DNA of 23,293 nt from Bacteroidales bacterium UBA4231 (GTDB lineage Bacteria; Bacteroidota; Bacteroidia; Bacteroidales; UBA932), in assembly GCA_002396335.1 (NCBI GenBank), contig DGXN01000029.1, forward strand, positions 9,263 to 32,555. The letters run 5' to 3'. The notes beneath the pieces are model-generated. The model ran no database searches and was not told the origin of the DNA. It saw only the letters and a list, made by a program, of their open reading frames with translations. Below, in pieces: positions 1 through 9,129 of the stretch (position 1 is its first letter; each line of letters opens with the position of its first letter). The position numbers and the translations under genes are program-made.

Positions 1-1722
1 GAGGCCATCAAGTTCGCCCACGAAGAAATCAAGAAGCACTGCCGCGTGCAGAAAGAACTCATGCACGAGCTCGGCACCGATGTCAATAAGCGCGATTACC
101 CGCACGACGAGGAGGACGAAGACCTCCGCAAGGCCGTTCACGAAGCCTGCTACAGCAAGTGCTACGAACTGGCAAAGAGCGCCAAACCCAAGCATGAGCG
201 CGAAGACGGTTTCAACGCCATCCGCGACGAGTTCAAGGCCGGCTTCTCCGAGGAAGACCTCGAGGTGAAGGGCGCCATGATCGACCGCTACTACCACGAC
301 GTGGAGAAGGAAGCCATGCGCAACCTGGTCCTGGACGAAGGCCGCCGTCTGGACGGCCGTGCCACCAACGAGGTGCGTCCCATCTGGTGCGAAGTGGATT
401 ACCTCCCCTGCGCCCACGGCAGCGCCATCTTCACTCGCGGTGAGACCCAGTCCCTCGCGACCGTCACCCTGGGCACCAAGATGGACATGAAAGAAATGGA
501 CGAGGTCCTCATCCAGGACGACCAGCAGTTCGTCCTGCACTACAACTTCCCTCCGTTCGCTACCGGTGAGGCCAAGCCTCAGCGCAGCGTGGGCCGTCGT
601 GAAATCGGCCACGGAAATCTGGCCATGCGCGCGCTCAAGCCCGTCATTCCCACCGCTCCTGAATTCCCTTACGCCGTGCGCGTCGTTTCCGATATCCTGG
701 AATCCAACGGTTCCTCTTCCATGGCTTCCGTCTGCGGCGGCTGCCTGGCCCTGATGGATGCCGGCGTCAAGATCAAGAAACCCGTCGCCGGTGTCGCCAT
801 GGGCCTGATCACCGACGAGGTGCATCCCAACGACCGTTATGCCATCCTTACCGATATCCTCGGCGACGAAGACCATCTCGGTGACATGGACTTCAAGGTG
901 ACCGGTACCAAGGACGGTATCACCGCCACCCAGATGGACATCAAGGTGGACGGCCTCAGCTACGAGGTTCTTGAAAAAGCGCTGGAGCAGGCACGCCAGG
1001 GACGTCTCCACATCATGGGCGAAATGCTCAAGACCATTCCCGAGCCGCGTGAGGACTTCAAGCCCTTCGTTCCCCGCATGGTCCAGATCGAAATCCCGGC
1101 CGAGTTCATCGGCGCCGTTATCGGCAAGGGCGGAGAGACCATCCAGGGTATGCAGAAGGAATTCGGTACCACCATCACCATCGACGAGGTGGACAACGGC
1201 GACGGCACCACCAAGGGTGTCGTGGACATCTTCGGCACCGACAAGGCTGCCATGGATGCTACGCTGGAGCGCATCAAAGGCATTTGCGCCGTTCCCGAGG
1301 CCGGCCAGGTATACCACGGCAAAGTGGTGAGCATCCTGGAATTCGGCGCTTTCATCGAAATCCTCCCCGGTAAGGAAGGCCTCCTGCACGTGAGCGAGAT
1401 TGCCTGGACCAAGACCGACAAGGTGGAAGATGTCCTGAAAGTGGGCGACGAGGTGGATGTGAAACTCCTCGAGATTGACGCCAAGACCGGCAAGATGCGC
1501 CTGTCCATGCGTGCCCTCACCGAAAAGCCGGAAGGCTATGTCGAGCCCAAGCGCGCTCCCCGCGGTGACCGCGGACCGCGCCGCGAAGGCGGCGACCGCA
1601 AGGGTGGCAACGACCGTGGCGAACGCCGCAACGACCGTCCCCGCCGCGACAATGCCGAGCGTCCCCGCAAGCCCCGCTTCGAAGAAAGCGAGCCCAAGCA
1701 GAACGAACCTGACGTGTTCTAA
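1..1722 (+). CDS. pnp: Polynucleotide phosphorylase (PNPase), 5'-truncated by window edge
   Basis: PNPase is a trimeric 3'-to-5' phosphorolytic exoribonuclease of the RNA degradosome and mRNA turnover. The frame is open from base 1, so the true start and first RNase PH core lie upstream; about 573 residues are visible. The second RNase PH domain runs from roughly base 340 to 960, with [30 protein letters not shown] and [10 protein letters not shown], all typical PNPase segments. A KH domain follows (about 1080-1270) with its GxxG loop IGKGG near 1120. An S1 domain (about 1306-1518) contains [19 protein letters not shown]. The last ~55 residues form a low-complexity tail rich in Arg, Gly and Asp, probably disordered and RNA-binding. 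The stop TAA is followed immediately by a strong terminator, so pnp ends its transcription unit. It converges with ftsZ on the other strand. Identification is secure; only the N-terminus is missing. Confidence 0.97.
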   Translation, partial: EAIKFAHEEIKKHCRVQKELMHELGTDVNKRDYPHDEEDEDLRKAVHEACYSKCYELAKSAKPKHEREDGFNAIRDEFKAGFSEEDLEVKGAMIDRYYHDVEKEAMRNLVLDEGRRLDGRATNEVRPIWCEVDYLPCAHGSAIFTRGETQSLATVTLGTKMDMKEMDEVLIQDDQQFVLHYNFPPFATGEAKPQRSVGRREIGHGNLAMRALKPVIPTAPEFPYAVRVVSDILESNGSSSMASVCGGCLALMDAGVKIKKPVAGVAMGLITDEVHPNDRYAILTDILGDEDHLGDMDFKVTGTKDGITATQMDIKVDGLSYEVLEKALEQARQGRLHIMGEMLKTIPEPREDFKPFVPRMVQIEIPAEFIGAVIGKGGETIQGMQKEFGTTITIDEVDNGDGTTKGVVDIFGTDKAAMDATLERIKGICAVPEAGQVYHGKVVSILEFGAFIEILPGKEGLLHVSEIAWTKTDKVEDVLKVGDEVDVKLLEIDAKTGKMRLSMRALTEKPEGYVEPKRAPRGDRGPRREGGDRKGGNDRGERRNDRPRRDNAERPRKPRFEESEPKQNEPDVF

Positions 1723-1728
1723 ACAATG

Positions 1729-1764
1729 AAGGGGTGCACCGAAAAGTGCACCCCTTGTTTTTTT
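1729..1764 (+). terminator. Rho-independent terminator of pnp, between convergent pnp and ftsZ
   Basis: A perfect 11-bp stem pairs 1729-1739 (AAGGGGTGCAC) with 1746-1756 across a 6-nt loop. On the + strand it is followed by G and then a run of seven T (1758-1764). It lies seven bases after the pnp stop. On the minus strand the same hairpin is followed by a T-poor stretch, so it should terminate ftsZ transcripts less well than pnp transcripts. The T-run touches the ftsZ stop codon (1763-1765). Confidence 0.9.
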
Positions 1765-3007
1765 AACTGTGAGCCCGTCGGATGGCGGGAATGTTTTCCA
1801 GATCGCCGCGCGAATCACCGGGCTCTACGCAGAGCACCGGTTTTTTCTGCGTAACAAAGCTGAAGTGCTTGGCGTTGTCGGAGTTGTTGTAGCCGATCTT
1901 GATGGTCTCGGCCCCGGCGGGGATGGAGACTTCGGCGCCGTGGTCGGTGAGATCCCACTGGAAACCTTCGTCAATGATGACAAGGTTCCCCAGGTCCTTG
2001 TTCAGGCCCAGTCCGCCCAGGTCCATCTCAAAGCCGGTGACGATGGCCGTAATCCTCACTTTGTCGCCGAACTCAGGGTCATTGTCCCAGATGATGCCTT
2101 TCTTGAAGTGGTTTGCGTCGCCGGTGTAGTCGGAAATCATGTCGTCGATCTTTTCCAGATCGCTCATCTTGGCGCCGCGCTCGTTGTTTCCGGTGGTGAT
2201 GTTGATCAGCACGTTCTTGGCGGTCTTGAGGTCGAAGTCGTTCAGCAGGGGACTCTCGAAAGCTCCTTTCACGGCCATCTCTAGACGGTCGTTCCCTGTG
2301 CCTTCGCCACTGCCCATCAGGGCCATTCCGGAACCGCGCATCATCTTGCATACGTCCTGGAAGTCCACGTTGATGTAGCCGGGTTTGGTGATGACCTCGA
2401 TGATGCCTTTGACGGCCGTGGCCAGTACCTCATCGGCCTTGGGGAAGGCTTCCTGGATGAGGGTGTCGCCGAAAAACTGGTACAGTTTCTCGTTGTTGAT
2501 GATCAGCAGGCTGTCCACATTCTTTTCCAGCTCGTGGATGCCGTCCACAGCCTTGGACTGGCTCTCGTTGCCTTCGTTCTTGAACGGGATGGTGACTACG
2601 GCCACGGTCAGGATGCCGCGGTCCTTGGCCATCTTGGCAATGACGGGAGAGGCACCGGTACCGGTACCGCCGCCCATGCCGGCCGTGATGAAGAGCATCT
2701 TGGTGCCGCAGTCCAGCACTTTCCGGGCAATTTCGTCCTGGGATTCCAGGGCGGCGTTGCGGCCGGCGGTAGGATCCGTTCCCGCACCCAGGCCGTTCTG
2801 TCCCATCTGGATCTTTACAGGGACTTCGCTGGTCTGCAGGGCCTGAGCATCCGTGTTGCAGACGATGAAGCTGCAACCCTGGATATTCTGGCGGTACATG
2901 TAGTTTACGGCATTGCAGCCGCCGCCACCTACACCGATCACTTTGATGATGGCGTTTTCGTCGTTCCAGTCGTTGGGGACGATATTATTGTCGATGTCGT
3001 ATATCAT
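1763..3007 (-). CDS. ftsZ: Cell division GTPase FtsZ
   Basis: FtsZ is the tubulin homologue that polymerises into the Z-ring at midcell. The 414-residue product has the N-terminal glycine loop GGGGCNAV at residues 27-34, the tubulin signature GGGTGTG at 112-118, and the T7 catalytic loop NVDFQDV at 213-219 with both acidic residues. After the GTPase and second domain there is a linker and tail of about 85 residues. It ends in DLENIPAIRR (402-411), matching the conserved C-terminal peptide that binds FtsA and other tethers. It is the last gene of the dcw cluster, 8 nt after ftsA, and its stop codon overlaps the T-run of the pnp terminator. Start is ATG; no clear Shine-Dalgarno is seen, as is common in Bacteroidota. 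Identification is secure. Confidence 0.98.
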   Translation of the reverse strand: MIYDIDNNIVPNDWNDENAIIKVIGVGGGGCNAVNYMYRQNIQGCSFIVCNTDAQALQTSEVPVKIQMGQNGLGAGTDPTAGRNAALESQDEIARKVLDCGTKMLFITAGMGGGTGTGASPVIAKMAKDRGILTVAVVTIPFKNEGNESQSKAVDGIHELEKNVDSLLIINNEKLYQFFGDTLIQEAFPKADEVLATAVKGIIEVITKPGYINVDFQDVCKMMRGSGMALMGSGEGTGNDRLEMAVKGAFESPLLNDFDLKTAKNVLINITTGNNERGAKMSDLEKIDDMISDYTGDANHFKKGIIWDNDPEFGDKVRITAIVTGFEMDLGGLGLNKDLGNLVIIDEGFQWDLTDHGAEVSIPAGAETIKIGYNNSDNAKHFSFVTQKKPVLCVEPGDSRGDLENIPAIRRAHS

Positions 3008-3015
3008 GGCTCGTT

Positions 3016-4488
3016 CTATTTATCCGTGTCTTCGTTGGCTTCGTCATAAAACTTGAGGGCGTTTTCCTTCACCGTCTTCCAGGCGATGGAGAAGATGGTG
3101 GACTTCTTTTCGCCCTGCGGTTTCGCCACTTTCACCTTCTTCTTTTCCTTCTTCTTCGGCTGCGCTTCACCGAATTCATCGGGGTTCAGCAGATTTCCCG
3201 TGGCTCCGGATTCCAGTTCTTCGTCGGAAATCCGGTTCTGGGCCGCGGTCTCGTCGGTCACTTCCACTTCCATCAGGTCTTCTTCGGCCACCTGCGGTTT
3301 TTCGGGGAGGGTGACGCAGTCCGGCAGACCGTCATCCTTGGCCGACAGGACCATTCCGATGGCCGATGTGGCCGCCGTGGAGTAAACGCCGCTTCCCACC
3401 GACGCGGAGAACATGAAGCGGGGATATCCTTTCCGGACATCGTAACCGGACATCTCCTTGATCAGGGGAATGAAGTTGGTAAGCTCCGCACCGCCGCCGG
3501 TGACGACGATACCGCTGCGGAGGGTGTTCTGCAGGCCGCTTTCCTGGATGTAGTAGAGGATCGCTTCCACGATTTCGCGGCTGCGGCTGTCGATGACTTC
3601 GGAAATGTAGCGGACAGGAACCTCCTTGTACGGCTCGGTAAGGCGGATCTGGAGGACTTTCTCGCTCAGGGAAGCCAGTTTGCCGGGCATGCAGGCTCCG
3701 AAACGCTTCTTGATCTTCTCGGCCAGGTCTTCGGAGATGGAGCATTCCGTGCGGATGTCATTGGTGACCGATTTTCCGCCGAAAGGAATGGATGCGTAGT
3801 AGCGCATGATGCCGCCGTGGTAAACGGCCACGGAAGTGACGCCTGCGCCGACGTCCACGAGGGCCACGCCTCCGGCTTTCTCTTCGTCGGTGAGAACGGT
3901 ATGGGCCACCACTTCCGGGAGGAAGTATTTCTTGGCCACCGCGATATCCAGGCTGTTGAAGATCTTGTCCAGCGCAGTCGTTGCGCGGCGGCTGCCGATG
4001 AACACCTTGAAATTGCCTTCCAGGGTGTTCGACAGGGTGCCGACCACCTCGTTCTCCACCAGCTGGATCTCGTCGTCGATGGAGAAGGACTGGGCCACGG
4101 CGCCGTACATGATCTGGGTGTCCGGATTGGGCAGGGGATAGGTCTCAAGGGCGATGGACTTGAGGCTGTCCACCTCCTCGGCCGAAATGTATTCGTCCGG
4201 ATTGGTCCTTTCGATGCGGGCCGATGCCGTCACCTGGGCCACCTCGTTCCGGGGCATCCCGACGACCACCTGGAGGATGTGGATCATCAGCTCCTTTTCG
4301 GCCTCCTGGATGGCTTCCTTCAGCTTGGCGGACGCCTTCATGGGATTGGTGATCAGGCTGGCACGGATGCCTTCGGAAGGCGTCTCCTTGTAGTACACGA
4401 TCTGGATGTCGTCGCCGTTCACGCGGGCCACGCAGAGTCCGAACTTGGAACTGCCCAGATCAATTGAGGCTATGTATTTTTCTTCCAT
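3016..4488 (-). CDS. ftsA: Cell division protein FtsA (actin-like Z-ring membrane tether)
   Basis: FtsA is an actin/HSP70-fold ATPase that anchors FtsZ to the cytoplasmic membrane and recruits late division proteins. In the 490-residue product the phosphate-1 motif IDLGSSK is at 9-15, the phosphate-2 motif VALVDVGAGVTSV at 208-220, and the adenosine motif GIVVTGGGAELTNF at 326-339. The SHS2/1C region lies between the first two. After about residue 390 comes an acidic and then Lys-rich linker (KKKEKKKVKVAK). The tail STIFSIAWKTVKENALKF (463-480) fits an amphipathic membrane-targeting helix. The extended linker makes it longer than the roughly 420 residues of E. coli FtsA. It starts 12 nt after ftsQ and sits 8 nt before its partner ftsZ. 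Identification is secure. Confidence 0.96.
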   Translation of the reverse strand: MEEKYIASIDLGSSKFGLCVARVNGDDIQIVYYKETPSEGIRASLITNPMKASAKLKEAIQEAEKELMIHILQVVVGMPRNEVAQVTASARIERTNPDEYISAEEVDSLKSIALETYPLPNPDTQIMYGAVAQSFSIDDEIQLVENEVVGTLSNTLEGNFKVFIGSRRATTALDKIFNSLDIAVAKKYFLPEVVAHTVLTDEEKAGGVALVDVGAGVTSVAVYHGGIMRYYASIPFGGKSVTNDIRTECSISEDLAEKIKKRFGACMPGKLASLSEKVLQIRLTEPYKEVPVRYISEVIDSRSREIVEAILYYIQESGLQNTLRSGIVVTGGGAELTNFIPLIKEMSGYDVRKGYPRFMFSASVGSGVYSTAATSAIGMVLSAKDDGLPDCVTLPEKPQVAEEDLMEVEVTDETAAQNRISDEELESGATGNLLNPDEFGEAQPKKKEKKKVKVAKPQGEKKSTIFSIAWKTVKENALKFYDEANEDTDK

Positions 4489-4500
4489 ATTGATAAGTTT

Positions 4501-5289
4501 TTATTTTCTGCAAACCAGCTGGCCGCGGTACCTGAGGTCCACGCTCCTGTAGTACCCCTCCTCCTTGGAGGGAAGCACGCTTTCATAATACGCTTTCATG
4601 AGGCGGAATTTCTCCGGGAACCGTACCGGCTCCCCGAAGATGAACTTTTCCTTGCCTTCCCGGGGTGTCAGGACCAGGTTCCCTTTTGCGTCCACGGTAA
4701 TTCCCGTGACATTCCCTTCCCAGACGGTGCCCTTCATGTAGCTGACAAGGTTCAGCACTTGCTTCAGCCAGGCTTTTTCCGTATCGGAAGCCGGTTCTCC
4801 CTTGAAACCTTTGGGAACGGTCAGGGGAATCTTTCCGTCCACGACGGGGACATCGGCCGTTCCGCGGGACTGGAGGGGGAAGATGAAGCCGCTTTGGTCG
4901 GCATAATAGCCGTTGGTTCCGCTGTCGAAGCGGACGACGGGCTGGCGCTGGCTCAGTGCCACGTGCAGGATGCCGTCGTCAGTGAGCCAAGCTTCACTCT
5001 CCCGGACGGCGCTGTGTCCCTCGATGATGTGTTCGATGCGGTCCAGGTCGACACTGTCCAGCGGCAGGCCGGCGTATGCGCGGTACTCTTTCTCCAGCCA
5101 GGACTCGACGTCGGCCTTCGTGACGAACTGCCGCTCCAGGGAGTCGGTTACGGTCACTTCCAGCGTGCCTTTCCCCTGACAGGTACGGCTGCGCCGCATC
5201 CGGGCGGACATCCCGGAAGTAAGCAGCCAGACGGCTGTGAGGGAGAGGATCAGAAGGAGGCCGAGCCCCTGTCGGGCGATTCTTTTCAT
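4501..5289 (-). CDS. ftsQ: Cell division protein FtsQ (POTRA-domain divisome component)
   Basis: The 262-residue product has a short cytoplasmic N-terminus, one transmembrane anchor (about 7-24, LLLILSLTAVWLL) and a periplasmic part. Residues about 43-115 (LEVTVTD to LHVALSQRQPVV) fit a POTRA domain, and the rest fits the FtsQ beta domain. FtsQ links early and late divisome proteins by binding the FtsB/FtsL pair in model bacteria. FtsQ sequences diverge strongly, so the call rests on topology, POTRA-like pattern, length and position between murC and ftsA, where ftsQ is expected. Its ATG overlaps the murC stop as ATGA, which implies translational coupling. No ddl or murB lies beside it, unlike in Proteobacteria. 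Confidence 0.88.
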   Translation of the reverse strand: MKRIARQGLGLLLILSLTAVWLLTSGMSARMRRSRTCQGKGTLEVTVTDSLERQFVTKADVESWLEKEYRAYAGLPLDSVDLDRIEHIIEGHSAVRESEAWLTDDGILHVALSQRQPVVRFDSGTNGYYADQSGFIFPLQSRGTADVPVVDGKIPLTVPKGFKGEPASDTEKAWLKQVLNLVSYMKGTVWEGNVTGITVDAKGNLVLTPREGKEKFIFGEPVRFPEKFRLMKAYYESVLPSKEEGYYRSVDLRYRGQLVCRK

Positions 5290-6635
5290 AGGCGGGCGCG
5301 CAGCATTTCGGTTATGGGTTCAATAAAGCGGTCGATGTTTCCGGCTCCGAAGGTGACGAGGACGTCCAGCGGTTCGTCTTTGAGGTAATCCATCAGTTCC
5401 TCTTTCTTGATGAGAACCTTTTCAGGGGCGGTCACGTCTTTGAAGATCATCTCGGAGGTGACGCCGGGGATGGGCTCTTCACGGGCCGGGTAGATATCCA
5501 GGAGGATGAGTTTGTCCACCTTCGACAGCGCAGCGGCGAATTCCGGCGCGAAATCCCGTGTGCGGGTGTACAGGTGCGGCTGGAAAATGGCCGTAAGCCT
5601 GCGTCCGGGGAAAATATCGCGTATGGAGGTGATGGCCGATGCCAGTTCCGCCGGATGGTGGGCATAGTCGTCTATATAGCTGAGGGAAGGCGTGTTTACA
5701 TGTACTTCCAGGCGCCTTTTTACGCCCTCGAATGTGCCGATGGCCGCTTTCACCGCCTCTGGATCCAGCCCGTAGGTAAGGGCGATGGCGGCAGCGGCGA
5801 TGCTGTTCTCTGCATTGACCCAGCCGGGTGCGCCCACGCGGATCCCTTTGAGGATGCCGCCGGGCCAGCGGAGGTCGTAGTGGAAATAGCCGCATGCGTC
5901 AGGCGCAGGGTCGATGGCGTAGAAATCGGCTCCGGGGTCGGTATAATGATAGGTCAGAACGTTCGCTTTTGTGTCTTCAGGGCCGACAGGCGTTCCTTTT
6001 TTGGCAATCAGGGTACCGCTTACCTGGCCGGCAAAGGTCTTGAAGGCTTCCACCACATGGGCGTAGTCGCCGTAGATGTCCAGGTGGTCGGGGTCGACGG
6101 CGGTGATGACGGCGATTTCCGGGAACAGCTGGAGGAAAGAACGGTCGAATTCGTCGGCCTCTGCGACGACGGTAGGGGTGTGCGACATCAGCAGGTTGGT
6201 GCCGTAATTGCGGGAAATGCCGCCCAGGAAGGCCGAGCAGCCCTCGCCCGACTGGGTGAAGATGTGGGCCGTCAGGGTGGAAGTGGTGGTTTTTCCATGT
6301 GTGCCGGCAACGGCCAGGCAGCGCTGTCCGCGGGTGATTTCCCCGAGGGTACGGGACCGCTTCAGCACGGCATATCCTTCCTCCGTGACCTTCACCATCT
6401 CGCCCAACTCCCGGGGCACGGCGGGCGTGTACACGACCAGGGTGTCCTCCTTGTCGGCGGGAATCAGGTCCGGACGGTCTTCGTAATGCACGGAAATACC
6501 CTCCCGCTCCAGCTCACGGGTCAGGTCGGAGGGGGTGCGGTCGTATCCCGCCACATTGAATCCCTTGAATTTGTAGTAGCGGGCCAGGGCGCTCATGCCG
6601 ATGCCGCCGATGCCTATGAAGTATACGTTTTTCAT
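5286..6635 (-). CDS. murC: UDP-N-acetylmuramate--L-alanine ligase
   Basis: MurC adds L-alanine to UDP-MurNAc with ATP, the first step of the stem peptide, in the cytoplasm. The 449-residue product begins with the Rossmann-like UDP-binding motif FIGIGGIGMSALA (6-18). It carries the Mur-ligase P-loop GTHGKTTT (111-118), a central-domain segment AVDPDHLDIYGDY, and the DDYAHHP motif that marks MurC. The C-terminal segment FQPHLYTRTRDFAPEF is also MurC-like. Length is normal for the family. The start overlaps the murG stop by 4 nt and the stop overlaps the ftsQ start by 4 nt, so it is embedded in the coupled murG-murC-ftsQ run. Identification is secure. Confidence 0.97.
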   Translation of the reverse strand: MKNVYFIGIGGIGMSALARYYKFKGFNVAGYDRTPSDLTRELEREGISVHYEDRPDLIPADKEDTLVVYTPAVPRELGEMVKVTEEGYAVLKRSRTLGEITRGQRCLAVAGTHGKTTTSTLTAHIFTQSGEGCSAFLGGISRNYGTNLLMSHTPTVVAEADEFDRSFLQLFPEIAVITAVDPDHLDIYGDYAHVVEAFKTFAGQVSGTLIAKKGTPVGPEDTKANVLTYHYTDPGADFYAIDPAPDACGYFHYDLRWPGGILKGIRVGAPGWVNAENSIAAAAIALTYGLDPEAVKAAIGTFEGVKRRLEVHVNTPSLSYIDDYAHHPAELASAITSIRDIFPGRRLTAIFQPHLYTRTRDFAPEFAAALSKVDKLILLDIYPAREEPIPGVTSEMIFKDVTAPEKVLIKKEELMDYLKDEPLDVLVTFGAGNIDRFIEPITEMLRARL

Positions 6636-7762
6636 ACCAGTTTATAAACTTCGTCGCAGATGATTTGGGCAGCCTCCCGGAGTGCCATGGATTCGGCGTT
6701 TTTCTCCAGGGTTGCAATCCGTTCGGGGCTGTGGAGCAGGCCGATCGCGGTGGGCATCAGTTCGTCCATGGCGTCGGCGTCTTTTACGATGAGCGCGGCG
6801 TCGCGGCGCACCAGGGCCATCGCGTTGTGGGTCTGGTGGTCTTCGGCCACATTGGGAGAGGGAACGAAAATGGTGGCTTTCCCCATGGCGCAGAGCTCCG
6901 ACACGGTGCTGGCACCGCTGCGGGAAATCACGGCGTCGGCCGCTGCATAGGCCAGATCCATCCGGCCAATGAAATCGTACGGCTGAATGCCTTTAACGTC
7001 GGGATGGGCGGCCATGAACTCGTCGATGCCCTTCTTGTAGTATTTGCCGCACTGCCAGATAATTTCAATATCCTCCCCGTCAGGGCAGCCGTCCTGGATC
7101 CAGTGCTTGACGGCGCGGTTCAATGTCCCGCTGCCCAGGCTTCCGCCCACGATGAACAGGTGTTTCTTTTCCGGAGACAGGCCGTAGAAGCGGATGCCTT
7201 CGGCCTTTGACTCGGGCGTCGCAGGCTGGGAGACGGCGGTGCGGATGGGATTTCCGGAAAGGACGATCTTCTCTTTCGGGAAGAATTTCTCCATCCCCTC
7301 ATAAGCCACGCAGATGGACTGGACGCGCTTGGAGAGGATTTTGTTGGTCATGCCGGCAAAGCCGTTCTGCTCCTGGATGACGGCGGGAATCTTCATGCCC
7401 GTGGCGGCCCACAGCAGGGGAGCGCTGGCATAACCGCCCACGCCCACCACGACGTCCGGCTTGAATTCCTTCACGATGGCTTTGGCACGGCGGACGCTGT
7501 CCAGTACCCGGAAGGGAACCGTGACATTGTTCATGAGGTTCTTCAGGCTCAGACGGCGCTGCATGCCCACCATGGGAAGGCCTACGATCTGGTAGCCTTC
7601 GGCCGGGACTTTTTCCATTTCCATTTTTCCCTCGGCGCCCACAAAGAGGATCTGCGTGTCGGGGTTCAGCTCCTTGAGCTTGTTTGCGATGGACACGGCC
7701 GGGAAGATGTGACCTCCCGTGCCGCCTCCGCTGATGATTGCTCTGATGGGTTTGTATTCCAT
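6632..7762 (-). CDS. murG: UDP-GlcNAc:undecaprenyl-PP-MurNAc-pentapeptide GlcNAc transferase
   Basis: MurG is the GT28-family enzyme that adds GlcNAc to lipid I, making lipid II on the inner face of the membrane. In the 376-residue product the N-terminal glycine loop GGGTGGHIFPA is at 12-22 and EQNGFAGMTN at 131-140. A second glycine loop, GGSLGSGTLN, is at 207-216. The donor-binding segment SRSGASTVSEL is at 280-290, followed by AEDHQTHNA at 306-314. Length matches the family. The start ATG shares one base with the ftsW stop (TAATG), and the stop overlaps murC by 4 nt. Lying between ftsW and murC places lipid II synthesis next to its polymerase. Identification is secure. Confidence 0.97.
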   Translation of the reverse strand: MEYKPIRAIISGGGTGGHIFPAVSIANKLKELNPDTQILFVGAEGKMEMEKVPAEGYQIVGLPMVGMQRRLSLKNLMNNVTVPFRVLDSVRRAKAIVKEFKPDVVVGVGGYASAPLLWAATGMKIPAVIQEQNGFAGMTNKILSKRVQSICVAYEGMEKFFPKEKIVLSGNPIRTAVSQPATPESKAEGIRFYGLSPEKKHLFIVGGSLGSGTLNRAVKHWIQDGCPDGEDIEIIWQCGKYYKKGIDEFMAAHPDVKGIQPYDFIGRMDLAYAAADAVISRSGASTVSELCAMGKATIFVPSPNVAEDHQTHNAMALVRRDAALIVKDADAMDELMPTAIGLLHSPERIATLEKNAESMALREAAQIICDEVYKLV

Positions 7763-9120
7763 TATGCTGTAGTGTCTTGCGTCCAGTTATGTTCGATGAT
7801 CGGGGCTGCTTCGGCCTCCCGTCTGGCCATGTTCTCCCGTGCATCCTTGGAGATGGACAGCAGGATGCCGAACACCAGCGAGAACACCAGGAACGAGTTA
7901 GTTCCGTGACTCACCAGCGGCAGCGTCTGTCCCGTCTGGGGAACCAGGGGCAGGTGTACGTTCACGGCCATGTGCATGAAGGCTTGCCCCGTGACCAGGA
8001 TGGTAAGCCCGGTCACGATGATTTTGTCGTAGTAGTTGTTGCATTCCTTGGCCACCATCGTCCCGCGCGTGAGGAGGCTCAGGTATAGGATGATGAGGAT
8101 GAGGGCTCCCACCAGACCGGTCTCTTCCACAATGAAGCTGAACATGTAGTCGCCGAAGATGACGGGGACCTGGTATTTCTGGGTGCTGTTGCCGATTCCT
8201 TTTCCGATCAGTCCGCCTTCCTTGATGGCCAGCAGGGCACCTACGGGCTGGTCCAGCTTGCCGCGGGCCTGCCGCCACTCCAGCGATTCCCGCTTGGAGT
8301 TGATGAGTTGCTGCATGGTGACATCGTCGTCCTGCGTAATGCGGCCGATGGCCGTTCCGAACCGGCTGTCTGCGAGCCAACCGGCCTTGTAAGCCCCGAA
8401 CAGGAGTCCAATGCCCACCAGGCCGATGGCCACCACATAGCCGATGTCTCTGGCGTCAATTCCGCCGACCAGGACCATCAGCACCATGATGGCGCCGATG
8501 AACAGGGCGCTGGAGTTGGAACCCATCATGACCATGAGGGTGGTCAGGAGAATGGGAAGGTAGATGTACAGTACTTTCTGCCAGATATCCTGTTCCAGGA
8601 AAGCGAGTCTGGGAGAGAGTTTCGCCAGGCGGGGCGCCCACTTGAATCCGTGGTTCTTGAAGGTATCCAGCGCCCAGCCCAGGTACATGATCATCATCAG
8701 TTTCACGAACTCGTAGATGTGGATCTGCTTGCCGGCCAGCATCAGGATACGCCTGGCGCCGTTGATTTCTCCGGCCCGGACAAAGCCCAGGTTCAAGTTC
8801 ATCACCAGGATGACGAGGGGAACGAAACTGAAGATGAATCCCAGCATGGAGGCTCTCCTGTACCATTCCGTGCGGCCCAGATAATAAAGGGAGAAGATCA
8901 GGACAAACCCTAAAGCCACCACTTTCAGCTGGTCGACCATGATGGTGACGCGGTCGCTGCCCGTGTCATTCGCCAGACGCGGGGTGGAGCTGAATACCGA
9001 GATCACCGAGATGAGCATGAGGAACAGGGCGATCAGGAAGATCACTTTGTCCCCGGTAAAGCGGTCCATGCTGTTGGCAAGGTGTCCCAGGAAGGAGGTC
9101 TGTTGTCTGTCTCTGGCCAT
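7762..9120 (-). CDS. ftsW: Septal peptidoglycan glycosyltransferase FtsW (SEDS family)
   Basis: FtsW is a multi-spanning SEDS glycosyltransferase that polymerises lipid II at the septum together with its cognate class B PBP, here FtsI. The 452-residue product has about ten hydrophobic segments starting near residue 25. NGARR (120-124) and the segment before EFVKL (137-141) are SEDS signatures. The aspartate of GDYMFSFIVEETGLVG (D324) corresponds to the conserved acidic residue of the large extracytoplasmic loop. PQTGQTLPLVSHGTNS (394-409) matches the final signature in a Bacteroidota-like form. A long loop (about 249-300) precedes it. It could in principle be RodA, but position inside the dcw cluster between murD and murG supports FtsW. 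It starts 9 nt after murD. Confidence 0.94.
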   Translation of the reverse strand: MARDRQQTSFLGHLANSMDRFTGDKVIFLIALFLMLISVISVFSSTPRLANDTGSDRVTIMVDQLKVVALGFVLIFSLYYLGRTEWYRRASMLGFIFSFVPLVILVMNLNLGFVRAGEINGARRILMLAGKQIHIYEFVKLMMIMYLGWALDTFKNHGFKWAPRLAKLSPRLAFLEQDIWQKVLYIYLPILLTTLMVMMGSNSSALFIGAIMVLMVLVGGIDARDIGYVVAIGLVGIGLLFGAYKAGWLADSRFGTAIGRITQDDDVTMQQLINSKRESLEWRQARGKLDQPVGALLAIKEGGLIGKGIGNSTQKYQVPVIFGDYMFSFIVEETGLVGALILIILYLSLLTRGTMVAKECNNYYDKIIVTGLTILVTGQAFMHMAVNVHLPLVPQTGQTLPLVSHGTNSFLVFSLVFGILLSISKDARENMARREAEAAPIIEHNWTQDTTA

Positions 9121-9129
9121 AGGGGCGGT

